Below, in pieces: positions 46,773-59,070 of a DNA stretch of 64,000 nucleotides; position 1 is the stretch's first letter, and every line of letters starts with the position of its first letter. Location of the stretch: positions 620,001-684,000 of the forward strand of contig CAUJRU010000137.1 of NCBI GenBank assembly GCA_963277665.1, in the 5' to 3' direction. Both the position numbers and the translations under genes were made by a program. The notes beneath the pieces were generated by a model, which saw nothing but the letters and a program-made list of their open reading frames with translations, ran no database searches and had not been told where the DNA came from. The DNA comes from Viscum album. Taxonomy: Eukaryota; Streptophyta; Magnoliopsida; Santalales; Viscaceae.

Positions 46773-48050
46773 GCCTGAAACAGCTCATTCCCCACTTCGA
46801 CCACAACCCATCTCTGAGCAGGACCACCAGCGAACATCGAACGGGCACAGGTGCACCAGTGAACCAACAATTGAGTTCTTATGACTCAGCTTGGACATCC
46901 TTCAAACACCTGGTCTGCAGCAGTGGACCAGGGACATAAAAGCGACCAACAACACTGAACAGGCCTTCATTTCAGCGAGTAAACAACGATCAAAAAAATA
47001 CCTCCTTCAGTGCTTCAACCACGTCCATATTGTAGCATACCGAGCAAGCAGCGAATCTTTCATTGTGCGTCCAGTTTAGCATCATCTGAACACTAGTACA
47101 ACGACGATCATCCCAAGTCAGCACAGAAAAACATCAACGGCCTCCTAACTAGCTCTAAGCCGATAACTTGTTGCAGCGCCCGTCTCCAATAAACCCAGGC
47201 TAGGGTTCCTCGAATCCCCGTTTCGAAGCCGCTGTACACTGGTTCAGCTTCGGACATCCCCTCGAAGCTCGACCTCTTCATCTGGCGAGGGATAATCTAC
47301 GGTTGGGCTTTCTCAGGTGGAGATTTGACTATATACTACAACACGCCAGCCTCCATCATTAGCCCAGTGGGACTTTCCAATCTGGCCCAGATCATTTGTT
47401 ATTCAACCCAACCCAGCGGCATCATTAGTTTCCAGGCCCAACGTATATCCAAGTAAAGCAAATCCCATCACCATATAACCTTTTTTTATCAAAACAAAAA
47501 CCCATTTTTAGGCGGTATAAAAATTCAAATATGTATGACAATGCCAATTCTCACAAAATCATTAAATAAAATTTAAATTATATTCAGGATACACAAAACA
47601 CAAGCATTTTCAAAACTGATTTTTAAATGAGATCAAAATATATTTCAACTTGAGCATTCAGGTTTCAATTAAAGATTATCACATTGAATTGATGATTCTA
47701 TTCTTCTGTGGATGTAGGAAGAAAGACCAAACCACGTAATCTTGTTTTACATTTGTGTGTGTACTTTGTGTTTGCATGTGTGTTTGTTTGTCGTGTGCTT
47801 ATTCGTTGCTGTGAATGAACACCTTGGGAGGACCGAAACCATACGCGAGGATGACTCAGTACGATGGTTGGGGTGTCCGGACTTCCTAGTTCTGAACACC
47901 AAAGTCGCGGGGGATCTTCCGAAGCAAGTTCTGCACTTGTTGTTTCAGACTCCGATCCCCAACAATTAATACATGGTTTATAATATGAAATGAGTGGTTC
48001 AAATCAATGAATTTCAAACAAAATAATCAATAAAATTTGGTCTTATTAGT
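46773..48050. repeat. Dispersed host repeat, copy 2
   Basis: It aligns with 2340-2446 plus 5320-6255. The point where copy 1 of family C sits in the first host repeat corresponds to about 46852 here and is uninterrupted. Position 46773 conversely is uninterrupted in the first host repeat. Short open frames are not conserved between the two copies. Confidence 0.65.
47692..47968 (+). repeat. LTR fragment (U5 end) in the host repeat
   Basis: TTCTGTGGATGTAGGAAGAAAG...CCAAACCACGTAATCTTGT resembles the U5 of Copia LTRs such as family C, and it ends CCCCAACA. The matching place in host-repeat copy 1 (near 6125-6190) lacks it. It is a truncated or solo remnant without a clear TSD. Confidence 0.5.
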
Positions 48051-49353
48051 ATCATAATTCTAACAAATATAAAGGGTGAGATTGAAACTCCATCGAGGAG
48101 TTTGGAAGAACTTTGAGTGCTAATAAGACTTGTTTTGTAACGTTCTATGATTCAACACTCTCTCACGTGGTCAAAACGGGTTGGTTACGGGATCTAAAAC
48201 GCGTATCCTCATACACCAGAGGCTGCCGACTAGCAACGGAGGGGTGATAAGTATAGCGGGGAGACTATACCACCTAGTATAGAGTTACTACACAGCAGAA
48301 TAATCATCACGACCTATCCCTCAGGGCCCGTGTCGTGACTACCACAAGCCCGCATTCGATAAGCCAGAGGCTGGCGACTAGCGCCAAGTAGGCATATCCC
48401 ACAAATGAGAGACATTTGTCTAAGAACTTACACACACACACACAACTGAAAGCCACATGGCTAGAGAGTGAAAACACTAAGTAAAGAAAATACATGCATA
48501 CCACTACAACCCAACAACAGAGTACAATAGAAAGTAAAGCAGTAAAGTATAACCGGGCCAGAATACAAGCCCACTAAAAGAAAGACAACTGCAGGGCCCG
48601 ACCCGCAAACAAGGGCACTGAAGCTGTGGTAGGAAGCTTTTGGAAACACATCGGCTCGTCTGATCTCACAAGGCACTGCATGGTCCTGGTCATGGTCCTG
48701 CTCCGTCTAAGACTCCGCCAAAGCGTCGGTAGTCTGCACAAGACACAACATGTGCAGACAAGGCTCATGCAGGGGTGAATAATACAATACTTAGTAGGGG
48801 ACCCCAAAAACCACAAAGCAAAAGACCACAAAGGAAAACACCACCAAGAAGGTACAGTCATCTCAACACAGGTATATATCATCAACACATATAACAAGAA
48901 CATCCAGGTATACTCGTAAAGGATTCCAAGATGATACGTCTCATCTGTTGCCAACCATATGGTTCTGTGCGTAGAATGCTTGATTTCAGGAGATCTCACT
49001 CCTTGAGCTATCTGATAGTAGCTAGGTAGAGCAAGTCTACCAAAAGTATCTGAGAGAACATCTGGTTTCGATACATCACGAAGTTTCCCTAAGATGTATA
49101 GTCTCACTGAGACAAGAAGTCTTGATATCATAGTCAATCATTCGTTATAGGATTCTGCTCAAGGCATGCTCGTCTCGGGAGGACTCGCTCCTTGATCCAT
49201 CAAGTCATCAAAGAACTACGCAAGAGGTCTTGCTTCTTTGAGCCACGCCTAAAGATAACTCACTGAGAACTACCAGAAGTACACTACTCCAGTCGTAACA
49301 TTGAACATCTTGTATTGTCGAGGGACTCATCCCCGAGGAGTCATTGAGGTCTC
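48051..49353. other. Unclassified repeat-like sequence
   Basis: A phrase CCAGAGGCTGSCGACTAGC occurs twice (48221 and 48363) and a short (AC)n run at 48431-48442. A 187-codon minus-strand open stretch (49137-48574) has no recognisable domain. It is probably an LTR or leader of an unidentified element. Confidence 0.4.
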
Positions 49354-49638
49354 CTCGTCTGTCGGGCCACTGAGGTCGGCTCAACTACTGCTCGTCTGTC
49401 GGGCCACTAAGGTCCGCTCGACTATTGCTCGTCTGCTGGGTTACACAGGTTCGTACATCTACTCGTCTACTGGGATACATAGGTCCGCTCAGCTACTGCT
49501 CATTTGTCGGGCCACATAGGCCCGCATGACTACTCGTATGCTGGACCACACAGGTCCGCAGGACTACTCGTCTGCCGGGCTACACTGGTTCGCACGACTA
49601 CTCATCTACCGGACCACACAAGTCCGCTCGACACTTCC
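49354..49638. repeat. 34/37-bp minisatellite, 8 units
   Basis: CTCGTCTGYCGGGCCAC-type units start at 49354, 49391, 49428, 49462, 49499, 49533, 49567 and 49601. Intervals are 37, 37, 34, 37, 34, 34, 34; the extra 3 bp is CTG or TTG before the unit start. Confidence 0.85.
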
Positions 49639-51034
49639 TTTTCGTCACAGCCACCCGTAGGATTTCCACTCGTAGCATGCTTGATTCTAGGATAATATAC
49701 TCCTCAAGCCATCGTTCATAACTCAACCTCCATGGAAACTCACTTGGAGTAAGTCAAAAGGACCGTCTTGTTACGAGGGTCTTAACGCTGCAAACAGCTC
49801 GTCAATTGAACATACAGTTTGCAAGTTACGATCGTTTTACTAAAAAGGGTTCAGACCGACTTAGTCTGCTGGGCCTGACCCAAATCAGTTGGATTGTGGA
49901 TCCAGCCCACTGGGCAACGGGTCTTGCATGCTGGGAGGCTTTTCCCGATGGGGCTGGATGGTTTGGTTCTCCTGGGGCGTGGCGGGCGCCGCGGTCCAGC
50001 TGGACCACGGTCTCCAGTCACATGACGCAGCGCGGTCGCCGCATCCGCGTGCGCTGCTGCCGCGTCCGCATGCGCCGCCGCCAGCCGTTGCCGGTGACCC
50101 GTTCCACTGCTCGCTGCTTCTTCCACATGCCCTCTTCTCGCAAATGTGGCGCGCTTCCCGTGCGTTGTCTATGCACTACGCTGCCTCCACACCGTCGCGG
50201 CCCGCTGGTCGCGGCCTCCTCCGCCTGACACGACGCCCTACTGGTGTCGTGATCCTGCACCGCCGCGGGCCGCTGGCCGCAACCTCCTCCGCTGCGGCAC
50301 GCCGCCGCCTCACATCACCGCCGCCGACCTTCGAGCTGGCGGCCCCATGTCGTCATAGCCTCCTACCGCTGTATCCGTCTGCTGCTGCCGCAATCTATCG
50401 CCATGTTGCGATCATCGAGTTGTTGCAGCGATTGAGATCATAGAAACAAAGAACGGGGGGGGGGACTTACATGAACACCCAAGGTGGACAGATCAGGCCT
50501 TGTTCGTGTCGGCCTTGATCTGTCCACTTAAGAATTTAAGGGCGGATAAATGAAGATTTAAATCGAATCACAGGTTCAACATGGATCCAATTTCCCGATG
50601 TTTTATCACAGAATCAAACCCATCCTGAAAGAACAAACGACCCGCAAATCAACATGTTAGTGGGTTGATCCGTGTTCGTTGTTTAGGAAGAAAGAACAGG
50701 GGAAATCCAATTCACAAAGAATAAAATACCTACCTAGAAAATAGGATTGGTCGGCGTCGGGGTTCGATTGTCATTGGTGATCTGTTAAGAGACGTCACGA
50801 TTCGTCATCTCGTTGACCCTTGGTCCGTGATCCGTTGTTGTTGGCGATTCGTCGTTTGTCATCATTCGTCGCTCACCAATGAAATTCCTCTAGAGCCTCA
50901 GAGCAATCTCTCGGGTCGTTCTCGAATCCCGTAGCTCTGTTTATCCATTAAAGGAGGAAAGATGTTTCAACATTTCTGTTACGCTGAGTCACCGCTGTTG
51001 ATGCTGAATTTTGGATGGGGCCATGAACAGACAC
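49639..51034. other. GC-rich block and flanks, unclassified
   Basis: 49970-50440 is strongly GC-rich, rich in GCCGC, and open in several frames at once, a composition effect. A G run (50454-50464) follows. Between 50530 and 51034 base composition returns to average. No conserved domain was seen on either strand. Confidence 0.4.
50484..50527. other. Perfect-stem hairpin
   Basis: GTGGACAGATCAGGCC (50484-50499) faces GGCCTTGATCTGTCCAC (50511-50527) across an 11-nt loop, with one bulged base. Function unknown. Confidence 0.7.
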
Positions 51035-54000
51035 TGTTGAGAAAATGTAAGTCATATTTTGAATTCGTGGACAATTCTGAGATGCCTGAGGGAGGTGCGT
51101 GCAAGATGTGAGGTCTGCATGCAAGATTGGCAATGGCGTGCAAAATCTTGCATGCCCAATGTGATGTCAAACAGAGCCTTCTGCGATGACCATATGAAAA
51201 CCATCCAAGTCAATGGTGAAAAAGAATGTTTCCCGATGTGCAAGATTCCCATATGTGCGCAAGCTCTTCTGTGCCCAATGTGATGTCAAAAGGAATCTTG
51301 CACACAACTCTTCTTATGTGCCACTGCCAGAGTTTTCGACTATAAATAAAAATGGACCCCCACCCATCGGGGGACCATTACAGAAGACGAACCAACGCTC
51401 TACTACGTGAAAGACAACCCTTTCGTGACTGCTTGAAAGGCATGGCCTCAAGGTACCAGATCTTTCATGATAGGTCTCCCAAGGGACCTCCTTTAGGTGG
51501 CCCCACTAGGGATTGATCCTTGCCCATTTCCTTTACTCTAAGGCATTTTCATTCAAATGATCCCCTTTGCACGCAATTTTTCCATTGTGTCATATAGAAC
51601 TATCATGCAGGGTATCCCCTTGTGCACACCCACTCATTTTGCACACAACCACCCCATCTTGCGCGCAACCTCTAATCTTGCATGCACCCCTTCAATCTTG
51701 CACGCGCCCCTACTTGTGTGCTCCATGTGTTGTCCTTACCCTAAGGCACCATGTACGAGCCCCTCTTATGTGTAACGCCCCTGTCATGCACATACTTCTC
51801 CTATATGACCCTCTAGTTTTGTACGAAGTGATTTCAAGGTCCCTCGGGCGGCGCTTCATGTTGCGTTTCTTTGCCTCATGATTCTTCACATAGGCATGAT
51901 AACGACTATTTATTCTTCACATATTCACACTAACATGATCCCCTCAATGGATCACTCCACAACCCCATATCCATATGACATTTCTTGTATATTCCCTTCA
52001 CCAAGGGTTAAAGTGAACCGATTATGTAAGTCATAGGGGTGAGGAGTGAATCCCCATCATCCAAGCTGCAGGACATTAAACTTCCAAACATCATCATCCC
52101 CAACACATGATGTTAACCTGTAGCCTCACCCTGTACACTATACATAGGGTGCCCCACCTTAGACATTTTCCATGCCCACTCATCTCCACAGGAGTGAGAT
52201 CTTCCTCACATGGAATGAGATCCTCCTTGCATGGAATGGCATCTGTCTGCAGGGAGGGGCGACCATCCTGGTGTAAGCCCCAAGCCTTTCTCATAGGAGG
52301 TAGCACCCTCAATCCTCCTTACCTCTTTTGAGCATCAAGACCAGAGGGGAGATGGGCACATGGGACTCTCGATACCTTATTCCTCTCCCTTTGGGATTTA
52401 TCTCCATCGAGCCTCCATCATGGAGTAAGTCCCAATCTCCATCTCCTTAGGCCACTAACCACGCATAAGCCCCACTATATTCCTCATAGATACACCTTTC
52501 TCAATGTGATCATCAGGTCCTTGTTGCCTCTTTTTGTCACACTGAGCATGACTCACGTGGGCTTAGAGTAAGCATCGACCATGACACTCTTTTTGGGTTG
52601 CCTTAGTGTGTAAGCCCCATTCCCCATCGCCTTCCAAACTACATAGACTTTTATCTTTTCCCTTTCATAGAAAGGTACGTATGAAGCCTCCCCAAGGTTC
52701 AAGCCCATCACCCATTGGTATCGACCACTTCACATAAGTTCACCCTCATCCCGCAAGATGTTAAATTATATTCCCCTTATGTCCTGCATGACGTTAAACT
52801 ATATGCTTACAAACTATGTGGGTTTTGATCCCTGTCTCCTAGGTAGGGTATGTAGGAAACCTACCTGAGGTTCAACCCCAAACACTAGTAAACTTCTGCA
52901 CCCCCTTTGTTGGGATCCACATCCCTAGTCCACCCTTTAGTGGTGTCAGACCAGTTCTTGGGCTGCTAACAATTCATAATCCCCAATGTTTTGTTGAGTC
53001 GTTGTCCTTTATTAACACCTTGATTCTATGCCCTATTCTTGAAATATGTGGACTTTGATTCCCTACCATGAGGATACGTAGGAAGCCTCCCTGAGGTTCA
53101 ATCCCATCACTCATGTCCCATCCTGGTCTCTCCCTTGAGCCTTTATGCTTTGGGAAGGCCATGCCCCAACCTGGAGGTTCAATTTCCTTTGGGTCCCGAC
53201 CATGCATCCATCCTCACGATCCACCTCCTTAGGCGACTCATCACCCCATCTCAGAGCTACGTAGACTTTGATTCCTTTCCACAAGGATACGTAGGAAACC
53301 TTTATGAGGTTCAAGACCAATACTATCATCTTCACATTGGTTCCATCCCATTTATCTCATACACATCATCAAATCATCCATCCTGGTTTTACCAGGGCCA
53401 CCACATCCCAGTGAGATCATGCCATCCATTTCCTCACTACTTTTAGTACCCGGGCTGCTAATCACGTGTAAGTCCCAGCATGTCTTCAGGTTGTTTTCCA
53501 TTATGTACACCCCCAATCCCATGATTCACCCCCTTGAACTACGTGTATTTTGATCCCTGTCCTCTATACAGGGTACGTAGAAGGCCTCCATGAGGTTCAA
53601 TCTCAGCCAATGGTAAACCTTGTCATCCCCCTTTATAGGGACCCAAGCATCCTCAGATACGTCTTCATTGGAAATTTCGATCCACCCATCTGATCCACTC
53701 CCATCAGTGTTCGGATCAGTCCAATTCGTCTCCGCTGGACGTTAAACTCAAGGAATACCCCATGTTAAACATGGGAAGATGAGAAAAACCTTAGGGATAT
53801 TCCTATGGTATATAATTCCCCACATTCAACGTGGGATTCCTCGGGCTTCCGCACCCTCGAGAATCTCTATCATAAGGGGAAGAAAACCAGGTGTACCAGT
53901 GTTTCAACATCTATACACACTAGGGATGTCCAACGTGACTAATCTCTTGACCGAAGGTTGCTGCCCTAACTTAAACCCTTGGAATGTCTAGAAAAAAGCA

Positions 54001-54504
54001 ACGTAATTAACTGATGTCCACAAAGATGTGGCACTGGGAATGAGATTCACGAACAATGACTCAAATCTACGAGGGAGACCCGGAATAGGTGAAAAATTAT
54101 AAGGAGGAATCCAAAAAAGGAGAGATTGATAACCCATCGTCCCATTTAGATCAAGGATCAAATGTCCCAAAATAAGCAATGGATGCCGCTCACCTTTGGA
54201 AAGAGGGAATGCAGAGCAACAGTCAGTGCGTCGCAGCACGATGATGCACACCCCAGTGAAATCTTCATAAACAAAAATGTTGAACCCAATGTGAATCTTC
54301 TTCTCAATATGAAGATTAGTGGAGTTTGAGACATCAATAGATAAGCATGTCACCAGATCCAGATATTTGGCACCAGGTCCTACCAAGAAAATAGTGGGCC
54401 TAGCGTGAAACTCACCAAAGTTGGGGCAGTTGATCATTGGGCATTCTAGTATGTGACGTTGTTAGCATGGATCTTTCTATCCAGTCATGAAAGACTGAAT
54501 GACA
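51035..54504 (+). repeat. Probable 5' LTR and leader of a Tat-like gypsy element
   Basis: A TATA box (GACTATAAATAAAAATGG, 51339-51356) and five diverged modules of the type CTACGTRGACTTTGATCC...GTACGTAGGAAGCCTCC...GAGGTTCAA (near 52655, 52822, 53040, 53255, 53535) resemble LTRs of Tat/Ogre-group gypsy elements. The right end is placed at GACA before a weak primer-like TTGGGGCACTATG at 54505. The left end is uncertain. Without the 3' LTR in the window the boundaries cannot be proved. Confidence 0.45.
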
Positions 54505-55371
54505 TTGGGGCACTATGCATATCTTTCCTATTGTCTGTACTAATGAGTGAATTTTACTGCTTTGTAGGAACCAAGCTCAAACTATAGGAAACCTATCATC
54601 TCCCTCCCACAGACGCAAGGGCAGGGGTAGTATGAATGCTACAATTCCCCATGACTTCATCTCCTCTACGATGGATCCCATGCCTATAGCTATTGGGCAC
54701 CACGCCCCCTCTCACCCTTTGAATTTATTCAGAGGAGAGTGATTGAGATGCTTGTTCGTCGATATGAACAGGTAGGGGTCATCCCGATGAGGGACATGGC
54801 CTGCCAAGACATGGAGGCCTCAGTGCCCCGTCAGCACTACCACCCCCAAGGGCTGCACCGAGAGCCACTCCTTCCCACTCTAACCTTCAATAGCTTTGGG
54901 AGCCTATCCTCAAAGTGATCAAATGACTCACTCCCTTATGCTGATGAAGTAAGGGATGTACGAGTCCACTCGGTCAGGACTTTAGCTAGGGAGCCGCCAA
55001 GGAGGGTTCCCACCCGGCTACATTAGCATTGACAGCTGGTCCTATAGACCAACGAGTAGGTGATCCATCCCCATACATATCTATCTATAGTTTAGCTGAC
55101 CCGACATCAACATCAAGTGTAGGCTCATGAGTATGCCCGATAGGGGGAACCATCGTCCTCAGCTTCAATGGCCCGAGCCACCACCGAAATGATCTATCAA
55201 CCCACTTTCATCATTGGGTAGGGGCACCCCCAGGTTATAGAGCAGGGGAATTTCCAAGCTTGGAAAAAGTTGAATCACCAGTCACCCTGTGAGTAGGCTG
55301 AACTGGCTCTCCCAGTTACTAGGGAAAGCAGTAGCTGTTGCGGACTGACCTGCGATGATGGAACCCAGTAC
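54505..55371 (+). other. 5' internal region of the Tat-like element
   Basis: The weak primer-like site at 54505 is followed by an ATG-rich stretch near 54650. A decayed coding segment is likely, but stops are frequent and no motif is certain. Confidence 0.4.
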
Positions 55372-56030
55372 AGAGGTCCTCCCTATACCAGTATCAGACA
55401 TAGTGGAGGTCCTCCCCATTCCACCATCATCAACTCCAGAGGAGGCCCTCCCTGCTTCATCAACATTCATCACGAAGGTCCTCCCTGGGCTCCTAGCCTC
55501 AGGTATGAGAATTTCCCCAACATACCAGGTTTTCAATGCGAGGGTCTTCCTTGCCCAGTTACTCAAATGCCTGAAGGAACTCCCCATGTGCTCATCGATT
55601 TTGATGGAGGTCCACCCTGTTCCAGCAATCAAAAAAGTGGAGGTCCTCCCCACTTTATCAATATCAAACACATAGGTCCTTCTCATGTACATTATAATCA
55701 ATATGAAGGCACTCTTTGTACCACTACTATCAAGGACGACCGACGCGAAGGTCCTCCCCACACCATAGACGTCCACCATGGGGGTCTTCCATATTTGTTT
55801 ACCAGACCCATCAGAGGCCCTCTTCACTCCAGTACCATTAAGCATGGAGTGCCTCCCCGTGTTCCCTTAGACATTTTTCTAGATGCCCCTCACACCCTGG
55901 TTCATCAGAGCGGGGGGTCCTCCCTATGTCAGCAACAGACGATATGAAGGCCATCCTCATATCCCATCCAGTATGGGCAAAGGTCCTCCCCACTCTAGAA
56001 TAAATCCACATGGAGGACCTCCCTATGTCA
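55372..56030 (+). repeat. ~33-bp repeat encoding GGPP-type 11-residue units
   Basis: GAGGTCCTCCCC-like starts recur about 19 times, usually 31-35 bp apart (55372, 55405, 55440, 55474, ..., 55980, 56013). In the frame open at 55567-55947 the units read GGPPxxxxIxH, for example GGPPHFINIKH. The array lies in the 5' internal region of the Tat-like element. Confidence 0.75.
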
Positions 56031-57730
56031 AAAATCTACCTTGTCAGGAAGAACCATCCCAGGGCAGGAGGGTGGGTCGCCGCCACCAGAGGAAGAATTC
56101 AGGGAAGTTCTAAACTATGATTAAACCTGTCTACTTTTTAGATTCTAAAGCAGAGTGTGATTTGGTGATGGAACCCCCAAATTCCTACATACCTCCAAAG
56201 ATACATCCAGGAGGAGGAATATTTGGCCTCTTTCCAGGGCCTGGACATGCAATCCTCACTATCGTCAACATGATCATTCTCTATCTCAACCATAGATCAC
56301 AAAGAGTTGTTCTGGGGACCAATAGAGGATGGACAATAGCATGAACCACTGTCAATAACTTCATCCCCTATGCGGGAGACTGTGGTCATTAGTCCATCTT
56401 ACTAGGATGTGGTGGTGCAATCATTACATTCTTTGGAAGACTGTCGAAGATGCGGCGACTTGTCATCTCACGCGTCGTACTCTCCAACAGCCAGTCTACC
56501 ATCGCAATGGTCTGATTTAGTGCTATTACCGATCCCTCAACCACCCCCAGTTGATGAGTGGGGCAACCAAGGGTCGGATCTCAAGTCTGAGCTGAGGATC
56601 TTGTGGGACATCCTTGCAGCAGACCAGTTCCCAGAGATGTTCTGGCCAGTTGTAACTGTGAACTTCAGTACTCCAGAATCTCTTACCCAGGAGGAGGTTA
56701 TGTGCTTCTTCCAAACCCTATGGGAAACACACTTCCATCTACATCATTGATAGGTGGCTTACCCCAAGATCCAGGAACACTTTAATGACATAAACCAGTA
56801 ATGTTGCATGGTCGACTTAGCTACGCTCCCCATGGCTTAGCACCCCGAGTTGCTCGGTCATCATTTGACCCTCCCACAATGATGTGGTTAGAGCTTTGTA
56901 GTGCTCTGTGGAATTATTTAAGAGGATTCCCCCCACGTTTAGATATGTGGTTGGGGGTAGTATGCTTCCATTAATTTCAGTCCTATCCAGCACTAGCCTA
57001 AATTTCCATGTGATATTGAGGATATGCCTCTAGGAATAGTCATAGTTAACATGGACGACCCATCGGAGGAGGAAACCGAGACAGGACTCATCGAATAGAG
57101 CTTACCCCTCGGGGTGGTGCCACACCTATTGGATTCTTTGGGTAGGGTTACTCACTAGAAAAGTAATTTATTAGGCCTTCCTGCACCTTCCGAGTCATTT
57201 CCCTTTGACTGAGACCCCAATAAGGGTAAAGAGAACGCTAGGGCCGTCAAACCCTCTAACCCATCTAGCTCAATGCAGAAGACGAAATATGACCCTGAAA
57301 AGGTTTTATTGCATCAATAACTCACAGAACATAAAAATATGGTCAATGAACTTCTCACTTAACATGCTGCAGAATGGAGACCAGATTACGGTAATCCTCG
57401 ACCGGGGAAGTAGGGCAGGTACAACCTCCCCCAAGCAAGTTGCCTCTGGGTGATCTTGACCATCCTACCCATATAGATAGGGTAGAAGCTAGAGTTTATG
57501 GAAATAGGGCATGATATGAATCACAAAATCTACCCGAGTTACATGATAACCCTCCTTGGGACCCAACTCAGGTACCCCTAGCCGCTCCACAGGTCATTCC
57601 CCCAGCAGTCCTGCAAGTCATCCCACCAGCCACTCCATGAGCCACTAGGCCTAATTATCATATTGAAGAACCTTCCAATGTACTGGTGGGCATAGATCCT
57701 CGTCAAGACAGTAATATCCACCAAGATGAT
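56031..57730 (+). other. Decayed sequence between the repeat and gag
   Basis: Open stretches at 56117-56344 and 56409-56750 show no motif I recognise. Probably the N-terminal gag or an additional ORF of the Tat-like element, beyond recognition. Confidence 0.4.
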
Positions 57731-57731
57731 A

Positions 57732-59070
57732 CAATGGCTGCTCTCATTGCCCGCCTTGAGGCCTTAGAAACTCAATAGGTGGTGATCCCACCTGATGGGA
57801 AGCCATATATGGCATGGGTGTATGATATTACAGCACCCCCTGGTTTCATAAATCCTACCTTCTCCCAATTTAATGGGACAGGCGATCCGCTGCAGCATCT
57901 AACCCACTTTATTTCAAGGTGTGGACTCATGCTGGAAACTCTAGTGTAGCAGGAGGCCGCCAAACTTTAGTGTTTCGTACATACTCTGGAAGGACCTGTA
58001 TTTGTTTGGTACAGCCATCTACCCATTGGGTCAGTAGCCAGGTGGGAGGATCTTCGTAGGCAATTTCTCTAACAATTCAGTTCCACCATTCAGAAGACGA
58101 GTATTGATAACCTATTCAAGTGAAAGAAAAGGCCTAATGAGCATGTCATAGACTTTGTTTCTAGGTGGAAAGGCCTCATGTACTCCCTTGATATTCTACT
58201 GAATTAGGAACAACTGCTAATAATGTGTTTGTAGAATGTCAAAACTAAATTTTACCCTTCTATAATCTCTGAGAACTATGCAGGGGGATTTTTGGATTTC
58301 TCTAACAAAGCCCAGTATCTAGAGGAAGCCTTGTAGAAAGCCAAATAGGCACGTCCATTGCCTCTTGTAGTGCCTGTGAGAAGATCCGATAAGACTGAGC
58401 CTGCCGCGATAGCACAAATAGAGGCCCACAAGTAGCTAGTGTTATTACCAATGGAACCACCTCCACAGCCTCACCGAGGGCCACCACCTCAGGGGCAGCC
58501 TTTGGCCCATCAACACCCACCTCAGAATCGGTAGGCGCCCCCACGTAATGCGCCACCACCACCTAGGTGAGATAATCAGGTTCCACCTCATCGACAGGCT
58601 TCTCCAGCCCCTTGTCAGGGTCAAGATTCTAGATCCCCCTTCATAGATAGAAGGAATCAGACCTACTCATTTAATTAGGATCAGGTCCCTGGTTATTTCT
58701 GAAGTACCTTGGACTAAGGATTTCTACAGTTGTTAGAATGTAGGAGGCTCGAAGAGGCTGATCTCACTAATCTCCTTAATTACTGACCCTATCATTGGAT
58801 CCTTGGGCACACCCTCAAGCAGTGCTATGTGTTTAAACATTGGATCCAAGACTAGGTTGATAAAAATATAATTAGGTTGGGTCCAACCCCGACATAGGTG
58901 GCATGTGTGTTTATAAATCCCGACAATGATAACAAGGGTGAATGACAGTAGGTTTCTAACCGTAGGTCTCAAAATTACAATGACCGGATGGCTCGCAAGG
59001 CAATCTCCTATGCCCATGGTATTATTTGTGCACGTTTGAATCAACCCAAGCCTTTAGAAGTCGTCGTGTA
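57732..59070 (+). pseudogene. Tat-like gypsy gag remnant
   Basis: One frame keeps gag character through about 21 in-frame stops. It reads PPGFINPTFSQFNGTGDPLQ (57838-57897), HFISRCGL, FVWYSHLPIGSVARWEDLRR near 57990-58055 and RWKGLMYSLDI near 58165, then a Pro/Gln-rich linker near 58440-58600. A residual zinc-knuckle-like HWILGHTLKQC follows near 58795-58830. By hand count 13 stops are TAG, 5 TGA and 3 TAA. Confidence 0.75.

Noticed and set aside
48574..49137. 187-codon minus-strand open stretch
   Set aside because: No domain, no conservation visible, in repeat-like sequence; length alone is not enough.
49806..50443. Several overlapping Arg/Ala/Pro-rich open stretches on both strands
   Set aside because: The GC-rich block lacks stop codons by composition; frames overlap on both strands without a recognisable protein.
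55282..55845. 187-codon minus-strand open stretch with repeated GRTS-like motifs
   Set aside because: Antisense of the GGPP repeat array; the apparent motif is a by-product of the 33-bp repeat.
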